This document shows, piece after piece, positions 45,924 to 53,524 of a DNA stretch of 64,000 nucleotides. A program made the translations under genes and the position numbers. The stretch is from NCBI GenBank assembly GCA_937885575.1, contig CALABO010000016.1:1-64000 (forward strand). Direction: 5' to 3'. This DNA is from an uncultured Pseudomonadota bacterium (GTDB lineage Bacteria; Pseudomonadota; Alphaproteobacteria; Rs-D84). The notes beneath the pieces were generated by a model. It had not been told where the DNA came from and ran no database searches. It saw only the letters and a list, made by a program, of their open reading frames with translations. Each line of letters begins with the position of its first letter. Positions within the stretch are counted from its first letter, which is position 1.

Positions 45924-47112
45924 GGTATTTCGTTTGTCTTGCGGATATTACGCAGGCCAAGATATGCGACATAAATAATATCGCAATAAGATACTGCAAC
46001 GCGCCATGTAAATTAAATGCGCCGATATACATCAAACACAGGCACCCCGCCCAACGACCAAAGAACAGAACAACATCACGCATAACCAGGTATTCTATGC
46101 GGATATTTTTTGTAATGAACCGCGATTGTCCGATGTTCAAAATGTTCGTGCCACAGATCTGGTTCGTGGTGACGATGCCGACCGCATAGGCGAACGCGTA
46201 AAGCAATATACTGAAACGATTCACGCCGATTATCAAAGCAGCCGCCGAAAACGCCAATAACACAGAGCAAGATAGGACAATCCACCTAAAATCCCGATTG
46301 GAACAAAAACGCCCAAAAGCCCATGATGCCACGATTGTACAGATTGCGAAAATCGTTGACCATATCCCAAGGTTCATGTCTGTATGAAATGCATCGACGA
46401 TGTACATAACCACGACCGTTTCCAATATCCATGCGAAACTGCGCAACAATTCCGAAAGAAATATCTTACGCAATAACGGCGTTCCCCTTAGGTGATTATA
46501 AAAACCGATAAAATCTATTGGTTGGTGTTTTGGATTTCGGCACGGTGGCAATAAAAACAACATAAAAAATTCCATAATCGCCATAACCATAATGGCCCAA
46601 GCGACACTTTGCAACGATGTTATGGTCAGCATCGTTCCCAATGTGATCGGAACCAAGATTTTGAAGATATGTCTTATCGCCTCTTTGGTGCCAACAAAAA
46701 ATACCATCCTTTTGGCGCAAACACTTTCGATTGTGATGGCATGCATCGGTAAATTATAAAACCCTTCGAAAATACCATAAAGGATTCCCAACACAACAAG
46801 CCACCTGGCCGCGTCCGCCCCAAGAACCGCAATCAGACCCATCAAAATAATCCGGGTGACAATGTTCATGCCGAAAAGAACCGTTTTGTTGCCGTTTTTG
46901 CACCAATTGGCCGTTATAACAAATGTTAAACATATCGCCAAAATCTCAAAAAAACGGTATGCCGATACGGAAACAATCTCATTGATTGTGTTGTGCATCA
47001 AAAAAGATACAATAAATGTCCCAAGAAACATGGTGGAAATGGTATGAAATACCGAAAAGCCGGTTATTATCCATTCATTCTTTGTTAATCGGTGGCAAAA
47101 ATTCCCTCTCAT
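45907..47112 (-). CDS. Major facilitator superfamily transporter
   Basis: A 401-residue membrane protein with about 12 hydrophobic helices in two halves, no signal peptide and the usual length of MFS carriers. The linker region after helix 6 (CRNPKHQPIDFIGFYNHLRG) is cytoplasmic and basic. The clearest MFS-like feature is the helix 4-5 region (FEGFYNLPMHAITIESVCAKRMVFFVGTKEA). Substrate unknown; no transporter partner nearby. The last residues are coded by a repeat arm, so the C-terminus was probably altered when the repeat inserted. Confidence 0.7.
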   Translation of the reverse strand: MRGNFCHRLTKNEWIITGFSVFHTISTMFLGTFIVSFLMHNTINEIVSVSAYRFFEILAICLTFVITANWCKNGNKTVLFGMNIVTRIILMGLIAVLGADAARWLVVLGILYGIFEGFYNLPMHAITIESVCAKRMVFFVGTKEAIRHIFKILVPITLGTMLTITSLQSVAWAIMVMAIMEFFMLFLLPPCRNPKHQPIDFIGFYNHLRGTPLLRKIFLSELLRSFAWILETVVVMYIVDAFHTDMNLGIWSTIFAICTIVASWAFGRFCSNRDFRWIVLSCSVLLAFSAAALIIGVNRFSILLYAFAYAVGIVTTNQICGTNILNIGQSRFITKNIRIEYLVMRDVVLFFGRWAGCLCLMYIGAFNLHGALQYLIAILFMSHILACVISARQTKYLSGKC

Positions 47113-47205
47113 GACGTGGGAATTTTATCACACCTGTGCCAAAAAGACAATATAAATCCGTCTTTTTCCCTTTATTTTTGATATTCGTTATGCCAAAATG
47201 GGCGC

Positions 47206-48477
47206 ATGTCGGAAATCGTTAAAATTTTAAGTGATGAACAAAAAATCGCCTTTGACACCATTGAAAACACCCATCAAAATGTGTTGATTTTGGGCAGTGC
47301 CGGAACAGGAAAATCCACTTTTGTTAACTATTTAAAATCCGCATCTAAGAAAAGAATCATATGCGCCTGTCCGACCGCCGTTGCTGCCCTTAATATCGGT
47401 GGGCAAACGATACATTCGCTGTTTCAGATTCAACCGCGCGACTTTGTGTTTCCGGAATTTTTGAAACTAAAAGCCAAAGTGCGAAACATTTTGACCGCGA
47501 CTGATATCCTTGTCCTGGACGAAGTGTCGATGATTTCGCCCGATGTTATGGACGCGATGGACATTTTGGCGCGCCAGGCCCGGCACAGTACTGAACCCTT
47601 TGGCGGGATTCAGGTTGTGGCGATTGGCGACCTGTTTCAATTGCCGCCGGTGATAACGCGCGACGCGGGGCAGTATTTTAAGCAGGCGTATGAACACGAA
47701 CGCGCGTATTTCTTTGATAGCAATGTGTATCGGCGGGCGGATTTCGTACGGTTTAACTTTGATTTAGTATATCGGCAAAATGATACGGGGTTGTTGACGA
47801 ACCTGAACGCGCTACGCGCGGGTGATGTCGGTGCGCTTTCGTTTTTTAACACTTGCCAAATTGATGATGCGGCGCGGCGCGACAATGCCGTTATAATTAC
47901 GCCCTTTCGCGCGGTTGCCGAACGCATAAATGCCGAACGATTGGATGCAATTGGCGCGCCGTTGGTGCGATATATGGGTGAACTGTCGGGGAACTTTGCC
48001 GAACGCGATGTGCCCGCGCCGATGAATTTGGAACTGAAAGTTGGGGCGTTGGTGGTCTTTGTCAAAAACGGCGACAAATGGCACAATGGGTCGATGGGCG
48101 TGGTGCGGTCACTGGGGGCGCGCGATATTACGGTGGAATTATTGGGTGCGAACCGCGATGTCGTTCTGGTGCGACCCGAAAAGTGGCAAAAAATTGAATA
48201 CACGCGCGATGAAAACGAACGTTTGCAAGAAAACGAAACCGGCGCGTATAAACAGTTTCCGCTGACGCTGGGGTACGCAATGACGATACACAAAGCCCAG
48301 GGCAAAACATTGGACACCGTGATTGTGGATATTTCGCGCGGGGCGTTCGAACATGGCCAAACCTATGTTGCGTTGTCACGCACACGGACGGCCGGCGATA
48401 TGCATATTGCACGACCGCTGTCGCCACGTGATGTTATATTTGACCCGCGGGTGTTGGAATTTGTAAACAGGGGTTAA
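47206..48477 (+). CDS. Pif1/RecD2-type helicase
   Basis: A 423-residue SF1B helicase of the Pif1 kind. Motif I GSAGTGKST (about residues 31-39), Ia CPTAVAALNIGGQTIHSLF, II LVLDEVSMISPDVMDAMD, III AIGDLFQLPPV, a later IV/V region, and YAMTIHKAQGKTLDTVIVD plus YVALSRTR near the C-terminus are all present. It would unwind DNA 5'-3', for example at G-quadruplexes, replication forks or R-loops. Compact, without extra domains. A shared terminator at 48481-48500 separates it from the convergent ACP gene. Confidence 0.9.
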   Translation: MSEIVKILSDEQKIAFDTIENTHQNVLILGSAGTGKSTFVNYLKSASKKRIICACPTAVAALNIGGQTIHSLFQIQPRDFVFPEFLKLKAKVRNILTATDILVLDEVSMISPDVMDAMDILARQARHSTEPFGGIQVVAIGDLFQLPPVITRDAGQYFKQAYEHERAYFFDSNVYRRADFVRFNFDLVYRQNDTGLLTNLNALRAGDVGALSFFNTCQIDDAARRDNAVIITPFRAVAERINAERLDAIGAPLVRYMGELSGNFAERDVPAPMNLELKVGALVVFVKNGDKWHNGSMGVVRSLGARDITVELLGANRDVVLVRPEKWQKIEYTRDENERLQENETGAYKQFPLTLGYAMTIHKAQGKTLDTVIVDISRGAFEHGQTYVALSRTRTAGDMHIARPLSPRDVIFDPRVLEFVNRG

Positions 48478-48506
48478 AAAATAACGGCGATTGCCGTTAT
48501 TTTTTA
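48476..48506 (+). terminator. Bidirectional terminator
   Basis: ATAACGGC-GATT-GCCGTTAT (48481-48500) flanked by A residues on the left and T residues on the right, between the helicase and the convergent ACP gene. Confidence 0.85.
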
Positions 48507-49061
48507 TTTCTTTTTTTCCGCCCGCGCCCGAAGTGCCATTTGCGACCGGATTTGATCAAATAAATTTAATGCTTGCGCGACCGGCATTTTTAGTATTTCA
48601 CCGACCGTAGTTTGCAACAAATCCGCCGGCACATTTTTGGTTGGTTTTGTTGCGACGGGCTTTTTTGCGGTTGTCTTCGAACCCGCATCTTTGGGTGTCG
48701 ATTGCTTTTTTGTTGCGGCGGGCTTTTTTGCGGTTGTCTTCGAACCCGCAACTTTGGATACCGGCTGCTGCGTAGATTTCACGGGCGGAAGCCAATCAGG
48801 GTCGGCCTGCTTTTCTTCAATCAACCTAACCACATCGCCAACGGCCACTATGTTTTCCTGTTGATTGTCCGGGATACTTAGATTATATTCTTTTTCAAAC
48901 TCCATCATTAATTCAACCGTATCAAGAGAATCCGCCCCAAGGTCGTTTGTAAACTGGGCAACCATTGTTACCTCAGCCGGGTCAACGCCAAGTTTTTCAA
49001 CAACAATTGGAACGATTTGTCTAAGAATTGCTTGCTGTCCTTCTGATATTTGTTCTGTCAT
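48504..49061 (-). CDS. Acyl carrier protein with long basic C-terminal extension
   Basis: The first about 88 residues are an ordinary ACP: LGADSLDTVELMMEFEKEYN with the phosphopantetheine serine S45, and NIVAVGDVVRLIEEKQ. Instead of ending at about 80 residues, the protein continues for nearly 100 more. First comes a Lys/Ala/Pro/Thr-rich linker with a repeated KTTAKKP (a 32-base exact DNA repeat encodes part of it). Then follows a C-terminal helical segment (ADLLQTTVGEILKMPVAQALNLFDQIRSQM, given here only in outline). The tail resembles histone-H1-like linkers and may bind nucleic acid, membrane or a partner enzyme. Normal fatty-acid role likely; a second, plain ACP may exist elsewhere. Confidence 0.85.
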   Translation of the reverse strand: MTEQISEGQQAILRQIVPIVVEKLGVDPAEVTMVAQFTNDLGADSLDTVELMMEFEKEYNLSIPDNQQENIVAVGDVVRLIEEKQADPDWLPPVKSTQQPVSKVAGSKTTAKKPAATKKQSTPKDAGSKTTAKKPVATKPTKNVPADLLQTTVGEILKMPVAQALNLFDQIRSQMALRARAEKKK

Positions 49062-49120
49062 TTTAATGTCCTTTTTTTACTTGCGTGTGAATTATATTAC
49101 ACAAGATAAGATTGTCAAGA

Positions 49121-49507
49121 TTAAATTTCTTTCTTCATCAAAACCGCATCCACACCGTCATAGTATTTCGGGCGATGGCCGTTTTGGATAAATCCGCATT
49201 TTTTATAAAGTGCAATTGCCGGCGCGTTTTCGGCGGATACCTCCAAAAATATCTTTTTAACACCGGCCTTTTTGATTTCGTGTTCCATCAAAGTAAGCAT
49301 CGCGGTTGCGATTCCCGCACCGCGCGCGGCGGGGTGAACACCGATTGTGATAATTTCCGCTTCGTCGCAAACAGTGCGCCAAACGATAAAACCGTTTTCA
49401 GACGCCACAATTTCACAACCGGATTTTTTTAGGTCACGGAAATCGTTCGCCGTCCACGGTTTGTGCGGGAAGCAAAGTTTATGTAAATCGGCAAGTTTAT
49501 TTAGCAT
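49121..49507 (-). CDS. rimI: Ribosomal-protein-alanine N-acetyltransferase
   Basis: A 128-residue GNAT acetyltransferase that modifies the N-terminus of ribosomal protein S18 in E. coli. It has IGVHPAARGAGIATAMLTLMEHEI (motif A with the R/Q-x-x-G-x-G/A CoA loop, here ARGAGIA), FLEVSAENAPAIALYKKCGF (motif B), and the family ending RPKYYDG.DAVLMKK. It lies in the operon with tsaB, the pairing commonly seen in bacteria, here with two small genes between. The ATG follows the previous stop by 2 bases. Confidence 0.85.
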   Translation of the reverse strand: MLNKLADLHKLCFPHKPWTANDFRDLKKSGCEIVASENGFIVWRTVCDEAEIITIGVHPAARGAGIATAMLTLMEHEIKKAGVKKIFLEVSAENAPAIALYKKCGFIQNGHRPKYYDGVDAVLMKKEI

Positions 49508-49509
49508 TT

Positions 49510-49707
49510 TTACCTGGATATTTGACTACGCCGTATTGATTCGCATACGCCGGCAACATACCCGGCAACATACCCAGCAAATATACATCTTTCAACGTAA
49601 CTGTAAATTTTATGATCATATATATCATGCAAATACCTTTCGGCTTTTGCCGGTGATTTGCAGTTTTCCAATTTAATACGTTTAACAATTTCTTTTTGTT
49701 TCAACAT
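49510..49707 (-). CDS. Small hypothetical protein in the tsaB-rimI operon
   Basis: A 65-residue frame, not recognised: MLKQKEIVKRIKLENCKSPAKAERYLHDIYDHKIYSYVERC then GYVAGYVAG, coded by a short direct DNA repeat. AAGGG lies before the ATG. Its start (MLKQKEI) resembles that of the next upstream gene (MLKKNQI), so the two may share an origin at the 5' end. The C-terminus overlaps another open frame, which was not preferred because it has no ribosome site. Confidence 0.45.
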   Translation of the reverse strand: MLKQKEIVKRIKLENCKSPAKAERYLHDIYDHKIYSYVERCIFAGYVAGYVAGVCESIRRSQISR

Positions 49708-49736
49708 GTTATTTACCCTTTTTCTTCGGCATTTAT

Positions 49737-50090
49737 TTACCGGTGTGTCTTACCATATAACCATTCCATAAGAACAAACAAGTTTTTACCATTCGTGCAT
49801 TGCATATCTTCAAGAGCAAAATGTTTCCACCCTGTTCTTTTATATCCGGAACTGAATTTATAATATTGGTAAACACTGCTCTTGGGGCTAAATTTTACCG
49901 TCCGAACCACCCAATTACCGTACCCAAAAGTATACATTTCGCCATCGCCGTCTTTATCATATTGAATGCAGTTTTTATAAATTTCCATCGCCCGGCGCAG
50001 GACGCGAACATCTATTAACCCCGACTTATCAATTGGCACTTCTTGTAAGTTTAAATTTAACCTTTGTGTTATCTGATTTTTCTTTAACAT
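49737..50090 (-). CDS. Hypothetical protein in the tsaB-rimI operon
   Basis: A 117-residue protein, not recognised, that starts MLKKNQITQRLNLNLQEVPID. It contains QYDKDGDGEMYTFGYGNW, with a D-x-D-x-D stretch that looks like a calcium loop but without a full EF-hand around it, and an aromatic C-terminus (YYKFSSGYKRTGWKHFAL). The ATG at 50090 follows the tsaB stop by 1 base, with AAAGGA upstream, so it is coupled to tsaB. Confidence 0.55.
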   Translation of the reverse strand: MLKKNQITQRLNLNLQEVPIDKSGLIDVRVLRRAMEIYKNCIQYDKDGDGEMYTFGYGNWVVRTVKFSPKSSVYQYYKFSSGYKRTGWKHFALEDMQCTNGKNLFVLMEWLYGKTHR

Positions 50091-50091
50091 A

Positions 50092-50637
50092 CTATTTATC
50101 CTTTTTGCTTTCTTCGGCGTAACTTGGACGCAGATACATTGGCACGACCGGTTCAATATTCCCGTCCGCCAATTTTTTGCGAACTATATCAAGCCCCAAT
50201 TTCAAATCAAACGGCCGGTGGCCAACGGTGCGCGGGCATTTCATTTGTTCGCTCTCTACCTGCTCTATCGTCATGGTGCCGGGCGTGTGTTGGGGCGATG
50301 CCACAAAGAAATCGCCACGGCCGGAATCAATCGCAACGAACGCGTCGGGCGTTGCCACCAAATAAAGGTCAAACGCACTGATCCCCACGACCGGAATATT
50401 CAATCCTATTGCAATCCCCTTGGCATAGGCGATACCCATGCGGATTCCGGTGAAACTGCCCGGGCCGATTACAACACCGATCGCGGTTATATCGCGCCAG
50501 GTCGCGCCGCATTCGGTCAAAAAACTTTCCGCCGCGGCCGGCAATGCCAATGATTGCTTTTCCACCATGAGTGTTTTATGATGATCGTCCAAAACAAATT
50601 CCAAACCCGCACCAGATGTGTTTATTATGAATATCAT
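50092..50637 (-). CDS. tsaB: tRNA threonylcarbamoyladenosine biosynthesis protein TsaB
   Basis: A partner of TsaD/TsaE/TsaC in making t6A37 on tRNAs that read ANN codons. The 181-residue protein has the ASKHA-fold opening MIFIINTSGAGLEFVL, the GVVIGPGSFTGIRMGIAYAKGIA motif (about residues 55-77), which is diagnostic, and AIDSGRGDFF(V). It lacks the catalytic metal site, as TsaB does. The start overlaps the preceding hypothetical gene's stop by 4 bases (ATGA). Confidence 0.93.
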   Translation of the reverse strand: MIFIINTSGAGLEFVLDDHHKTLMVEKQSLALPAAAESFLTECGATWRDITAIGVVIGPGSFTGIRMGIAYAKGIAIGLNIPVVGISAFDLYLVATPDAFVAIDSGRGDFFVASPQHTPGTMTIEQVESEQMKCPRTVGHRPFDLKLGLDIVRKKLADGNIEPVVPMYLRPSYAEESKKDK

Positions 50638-51023
50638 TTTTGTTGTTCCCGTTGCCGTAGTCTTTTCATTTTATTGTATATAAGTCGCGCTGGCAACCCT
50701 TCAATTTCTATATTTTTTCCGTTCGGTGCATGCGGTAATACCCCTTTGTTATTGAATATTACGGTGAATGTTATTGGTACACTCGCTTGATTCCCGGCGG
50801 TTCCAATAAGGTTTGTCCAAAATGTTGTCGGGACGTATTTATTGGCAACATAGTGCCTATCACATCGGTGTGATTCTATTATTGTTTCAAAACGCGACTT
50901 TTTGAGCGGTATTTTGATTTGATACAAATTGCCCCAACTGTATGGTGTCATTTTATTGGTGTCTTTGTTTTGATATAATTTTTCTATATCACGACAAATT
51001 TGTATAGCTTGAATAATTTTCAT
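50634..51023 (-). CDS. Hypothetical protein between lon-like and tsaB
   Basis: A 129-residue protein, not recognised, basic and without signal or membrane segments. Middle part KSRFETIIESHRCDRHYVANKYVPTTFW and the end PARLIYNKMKRLRQREQQK have no known motif. Its start is 12 bases after the truncated Lon stop and its stop overlaps tsaB, so it is in the operon. It occupies the space where the Lon protease domain would lie, but its frame shows no Ser-Lys protease sequence. Confidence 0.55.
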   Translation of the reverse strand: MKIIQAIQICRDIEKLYQNKDTNKMTPYSWGNLYQIKIPLKKSRFETIIESHRCDRHYVANKYVPTTFWTNLIGTAGNQASVPITFTVIFNNKGVLPHAPNGKNIEIEGLPARLIYNKMKRLRQREQQK

Positions 51024-51035
51024 TGTTTTTACCCC

Positions 51036-52799
51036 TTATATACTAACACCGAACCCAATCCGCTTTGAAAATCCGGCGGATTGATGCAGCGACAATAAAT
51101 CGTCAATTTTTTCGATTGTAAATTCCGTCGGCACATCTTCGCCATCGTTTTCAAGCAACGCCCGGCGCAGGATTGCGGTAATTTCGCGTTGCAGGCCCCG
51201 CACGCCCGATTCCCCCGTGTATTTGCGAATTATATGGCGAATTGCATCGTCAGAAATCGTTATTTTATCCACCGCCCATCCGGTATCCGCCGCGGCGCGC
51301 GCGATTAAATGTTCGCGGGCAATTTGCACCTTTTCGTCTTCACTGTATCCCGGAATTTCGATGATTTCCATGCGGTCTTTTAGCGCACTTGATATATTCA
51401 AACTGTTCGCCGTGGCAATAAACAAGACATTCGACAGGTCAAAATCCACCTCTAGGTAATGATCGCGGAACGCCCTATTCTGTTCCGGGTCCAGGACTTC
51501 GAGTAATGCGGATTCCGGGTCGCCGCGCCAATCGCGCCCCATTTTATCGATTTCGTCCAAAACGATAACCGGATTGTTCACACGCGCACGCTTTAATGCG
51601 TCCATAATGCGCCCGGTCTGCGCGCCGATATAGGTTTTGCGGTGGCCCCTAAAATGTGCCTCGTCCGAAACGCCGCCAAGTGAAATGCGATGATATTTCC
51701 GCCCAAGCGCGGCCGCGATAGATTTACACAGCGATGTTTTTCCAACGCCCGGCGCGCCGACAAAGCACAAGATACTGCCCCTATTGGAACCGGTTTTCTT
51801 CATAACCGCAATGTGTTCCAGTATGCGTTCTTTGACGGGGCGCATGCCGGAATGTTCGCTGTCCAATGCCCGGCGCGCGGCGTTCAGGTCAATTGCCGGC
51901 GTATCGGCCCTGTCCCACGGCATGGCAAGCAATTCTTCCAAATATGTTTTAATAAGGCCACCTTCGTTCGACATTGGCGACATGTTGCGCATACGCTTCC
52001 ATTCCGTTATCGCCTTTTCTTTGACATCCGCCGGCATAGACGATTTTTCGATTTTTTTACGTATGGATGTGGCATCTTCCGCATCATCTTCACCCATTTC
52101 TTTTTGAATTGCACGCATTTTTTCTTGCAATATCGCCTCGCGCCGGCCCTGTTCCATTTGCATACTGATACGGCGATTTATGCTGTCTTCGACCTTGGAC
52201 GTTTCTTGGATAAGTTTTACCTTTTCATACAGCATAACCATTTTGTCGTACCACGACGGGGTGGTCAAAACGCGGATTGCGGTGTCGGTATCAATCTCCA
52301 TCGTTTGCAGGACGGAATCAACAAACGCCGGCATCGGGTAATTCTGAATCACGCCGCGCAGTTTATCGATTTTTAATTTACGAAAACTGGAAATACTCTG
52401 AATCGTTTCAAAAATCTTTTCCCGCATAAGGACCGTGCGTTCGTCCGCAATATCATCGCCCATGGCGATCGTTTCCGTATCTGCACAGAAAACCCCGTCA
52501 ACAACAGTTATATTATTCAACTTTACAACATTTGTGGTGCGAATTATCGCATGGATTGCGCCGTCCGGCATGCGTAAAATCTGAACAATATCGCCGATTG
52601 TGCCGTATTCGTAAATATCGCCCGGCGCGGTCGGATATGCGGAACCGTGTTGTGGCACGATAATAACCCGCTGAGTCAATCCGGCGGCGGATTCAATACA
52701 TGATATAGAAGTTGGATTATCAATATAGAGAGGCACCGTCATATCCGGATGCACAACTAAATCCCGACAAGGTAGAATGTATTCTTTCATAGCAATCAT
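51036..52799 (-). CDS. Lon-type AAA+ protein without the protease domain
   Basis: The 587-residue protein matches Lon from the N-terminal substrate domain (ILPCRDLVVHPDMTVPLYI, LREKMRAIQKEMGE-like helix near 225-237) through the AAA+ module. Walker A is GAPGVGKT (348-355), Walker B VIVLDEIDKMG (411-421), and the sensor/lid region YTGESGVRGLQREI (527-540). It then stops at residue 587 (KRIGFGVSI), where the about 200-residue peptidase domain with the catalytic Ser-Lys pair should begin. The next 400 bases code for an unrelated protein, so this is not a simple frameshift. It could act as a chaperone/unfoldase or be a decaying gene. Start may be the second ATG at 52790. Confidence 0.85.
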   Translation of the reverse strand: MIAMKEYILPCRDLVVHPDMTVPLYIDNPTSISCIESAAGLTQRVIIVPQHGSAYPTAPGDIYEYGTIGDIVQILRMPDGAIHAIIRTTNVVKLNNITVVDGVFCADTETIAMGDDIADERTVLMREKIFETIQSISSFRKLKIDKLRGVIQNYPMPAFVDSVLQTMEIDTDTAIRVLTTPSWYDKMVMLYEKVKLIQETSKVEDSINRRISMQMEQGRREAILQEKMRAIQKEMGEDDAEDATSIRKKIEKSSMPADVKEKAITEWKRMRNMSPMSNEGGLIKTYLEELLAMPWDRADTPAIDLNAARRALDSEHSGMRPVKERILEHIAVMKKTGSNRGSILCFVGAPGVGKTSLCKSIAAALGRKYHRISLGGVSDEAHFRGHRKTYIGAQTGRIMDALKRARVNNPVIVLDEIDKMGRDWRGDPESALLEVLDPEQNRAFRDHYLEVDFDLSNVLFIATANSLNISSALKDRMEIIEIPGYSEDEKVQIAREHLIARAAADTGWAVDKITISDDAIRHIIRKYTGESGVRGLQREITAILRRALLENDGEDVPTEFTIEKIDDLLSLHQSAGFSKRIGFGVSI

Positions 52800-52835
52800 A
52801 ATATAGAATTATTTTTATCGATTTGCAAGGGCAAT

Positions 52836-52866
52836 AAAAAATTCCCGAAAATTCGGGAACTTTTTA
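52836..52866 (-). terminator. Terminator of the small membrane protein gene
   Basis: TTCCCGAA/TTCGGGAA (52842-52859) with A residues on the left (T run on the minus strand) lies 20 bases beyond the stop at 52886. Confidence 0.75.
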
Positions 52867-52885
52867 TTTGGCGTAATGCCAATGT

Positions 52886-53122
52886 TTAACGACGGCGACC
52901 ACCGTTGTTGAATCCGGGTTTTTGTTGGGCAACGCCACTGCGACGTGACAAATAACGCGCGCCAATCAAGAACAACCATTCAAGCGACAGACCCGCCAAG
53001 AAAGCCAATTTGCCTTCATCCATGGAAATCCAGCCCAATACATAAACAAACTGTGCAATAAATGAAATATATAATGCGCAGAATATACCACCAAAGAATA
53101 TTTTTTTCATTTTTCCTAACAT
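52886..53122 (-). CDS. Small two-span membrane protein
   Basis: A 78-residue protein, not recognised, with two hydrophobic stretches (IFFGGIFCALYISFIAQFVYVLG and LAFLAGLSLEWLFLIGARYL) and a basic, glycine-rich tail (PGFNNGGRRR). Two ATGs four codons apart each have a ribosome site. It lies between the truncated Lon gene and the tmRNA on the same strand and ends in its own terminator. Confidence 0.55.
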   Translation of the reverse strand: MLGKMKKIFFGGIFCALYISFIAQFVYVLGWISMDEGKLAFLAGLSLEWLFLIGARYLSRRSGVAQQKPGFNNGGRRR

Positions 53123-53149
53123 TTTTTCACCTTTTTGTTTGTTTTATTA

Positions 53150-53467
53150 AATGCCGGGTTTCTGGTGCCAGGCACCCGGCGGGCCCCGCAAAAGCCGAAA
53201 CAGACAGGTTAACAATCGCCAACCGTGTCCAAGCCATTATTAGGCGGCCATTGCAAGGCGAACATTGCTGTTCGCAGCGATTCTATCGCCATTCATTTTT
53301 TTATTTGGTATTTTACGACAACCATGTCGGATTCAGCCATATGCCTTTATTGCGTCTGTCGAAACTGTGACACCCCCATATGTTTTATTGGTGGAGGTGC
53401 CGGGTACCGCCCCCGGGTCCAAAACGACTATTCCGCATCGGGTTCAGAATCATCATCACATAAGTGA
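53150..53467 (-). ncRNA. ssrA: tmRNA, circularly permuted (two-piece, alphaproteobacterial type)
   Basis: Reads stalled ribosomes and adds a degradation tag. On the minus strand the acceptor piece comes first and ends with CACCTCC, A, CCA (53389-53399). Eleven bases later the coding piece starts GGGGGTG (53377-53371), which pairs with CACCTCC over 7 bp, including the G3-U70 pair that marks alanine acceptors. The tag frame begins GCG at 53275 and reads ANSNVRLAMAA, then TAA TAA (53242-53237). The order acceptor-intervening-coding shows the permutation known from alphaproteobacteria. The 3' end is set by a GGTGCC/GGCACC hairpin (53153-53180); both outer ends are approximate. Confidence 0.92.
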
Positions 53468-53474
53468 CGAATTG

Positions 53475-53502
53475 ATTATAATCTTTATACTGGAAATTGC
53501 AA
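53475..53502 (-). promoter_or_regulatory. tmRNA promoter
   Basis: On the minus strand TTGCAA (53497-53502) and TATAAT (53475-53480) are 16 bases apart, placing the transcript start near 53468. The TTGCAA is itself palindromic and lies close to the plus-strand obgE start region, where a TATAAT (53512-53517) points the other way. Confidence 0.7.
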
Positions 53503-53524
53503 GTTTTTAAGTTATAATGCCGGT

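Noticed and set aside
49497..49688. Alternative frame over the 65-residue gene before rimI
   Set aside because: No ribosome site, and it overlaps the rimI start; the frame starting at 49707 has AAGGG before its ATG.
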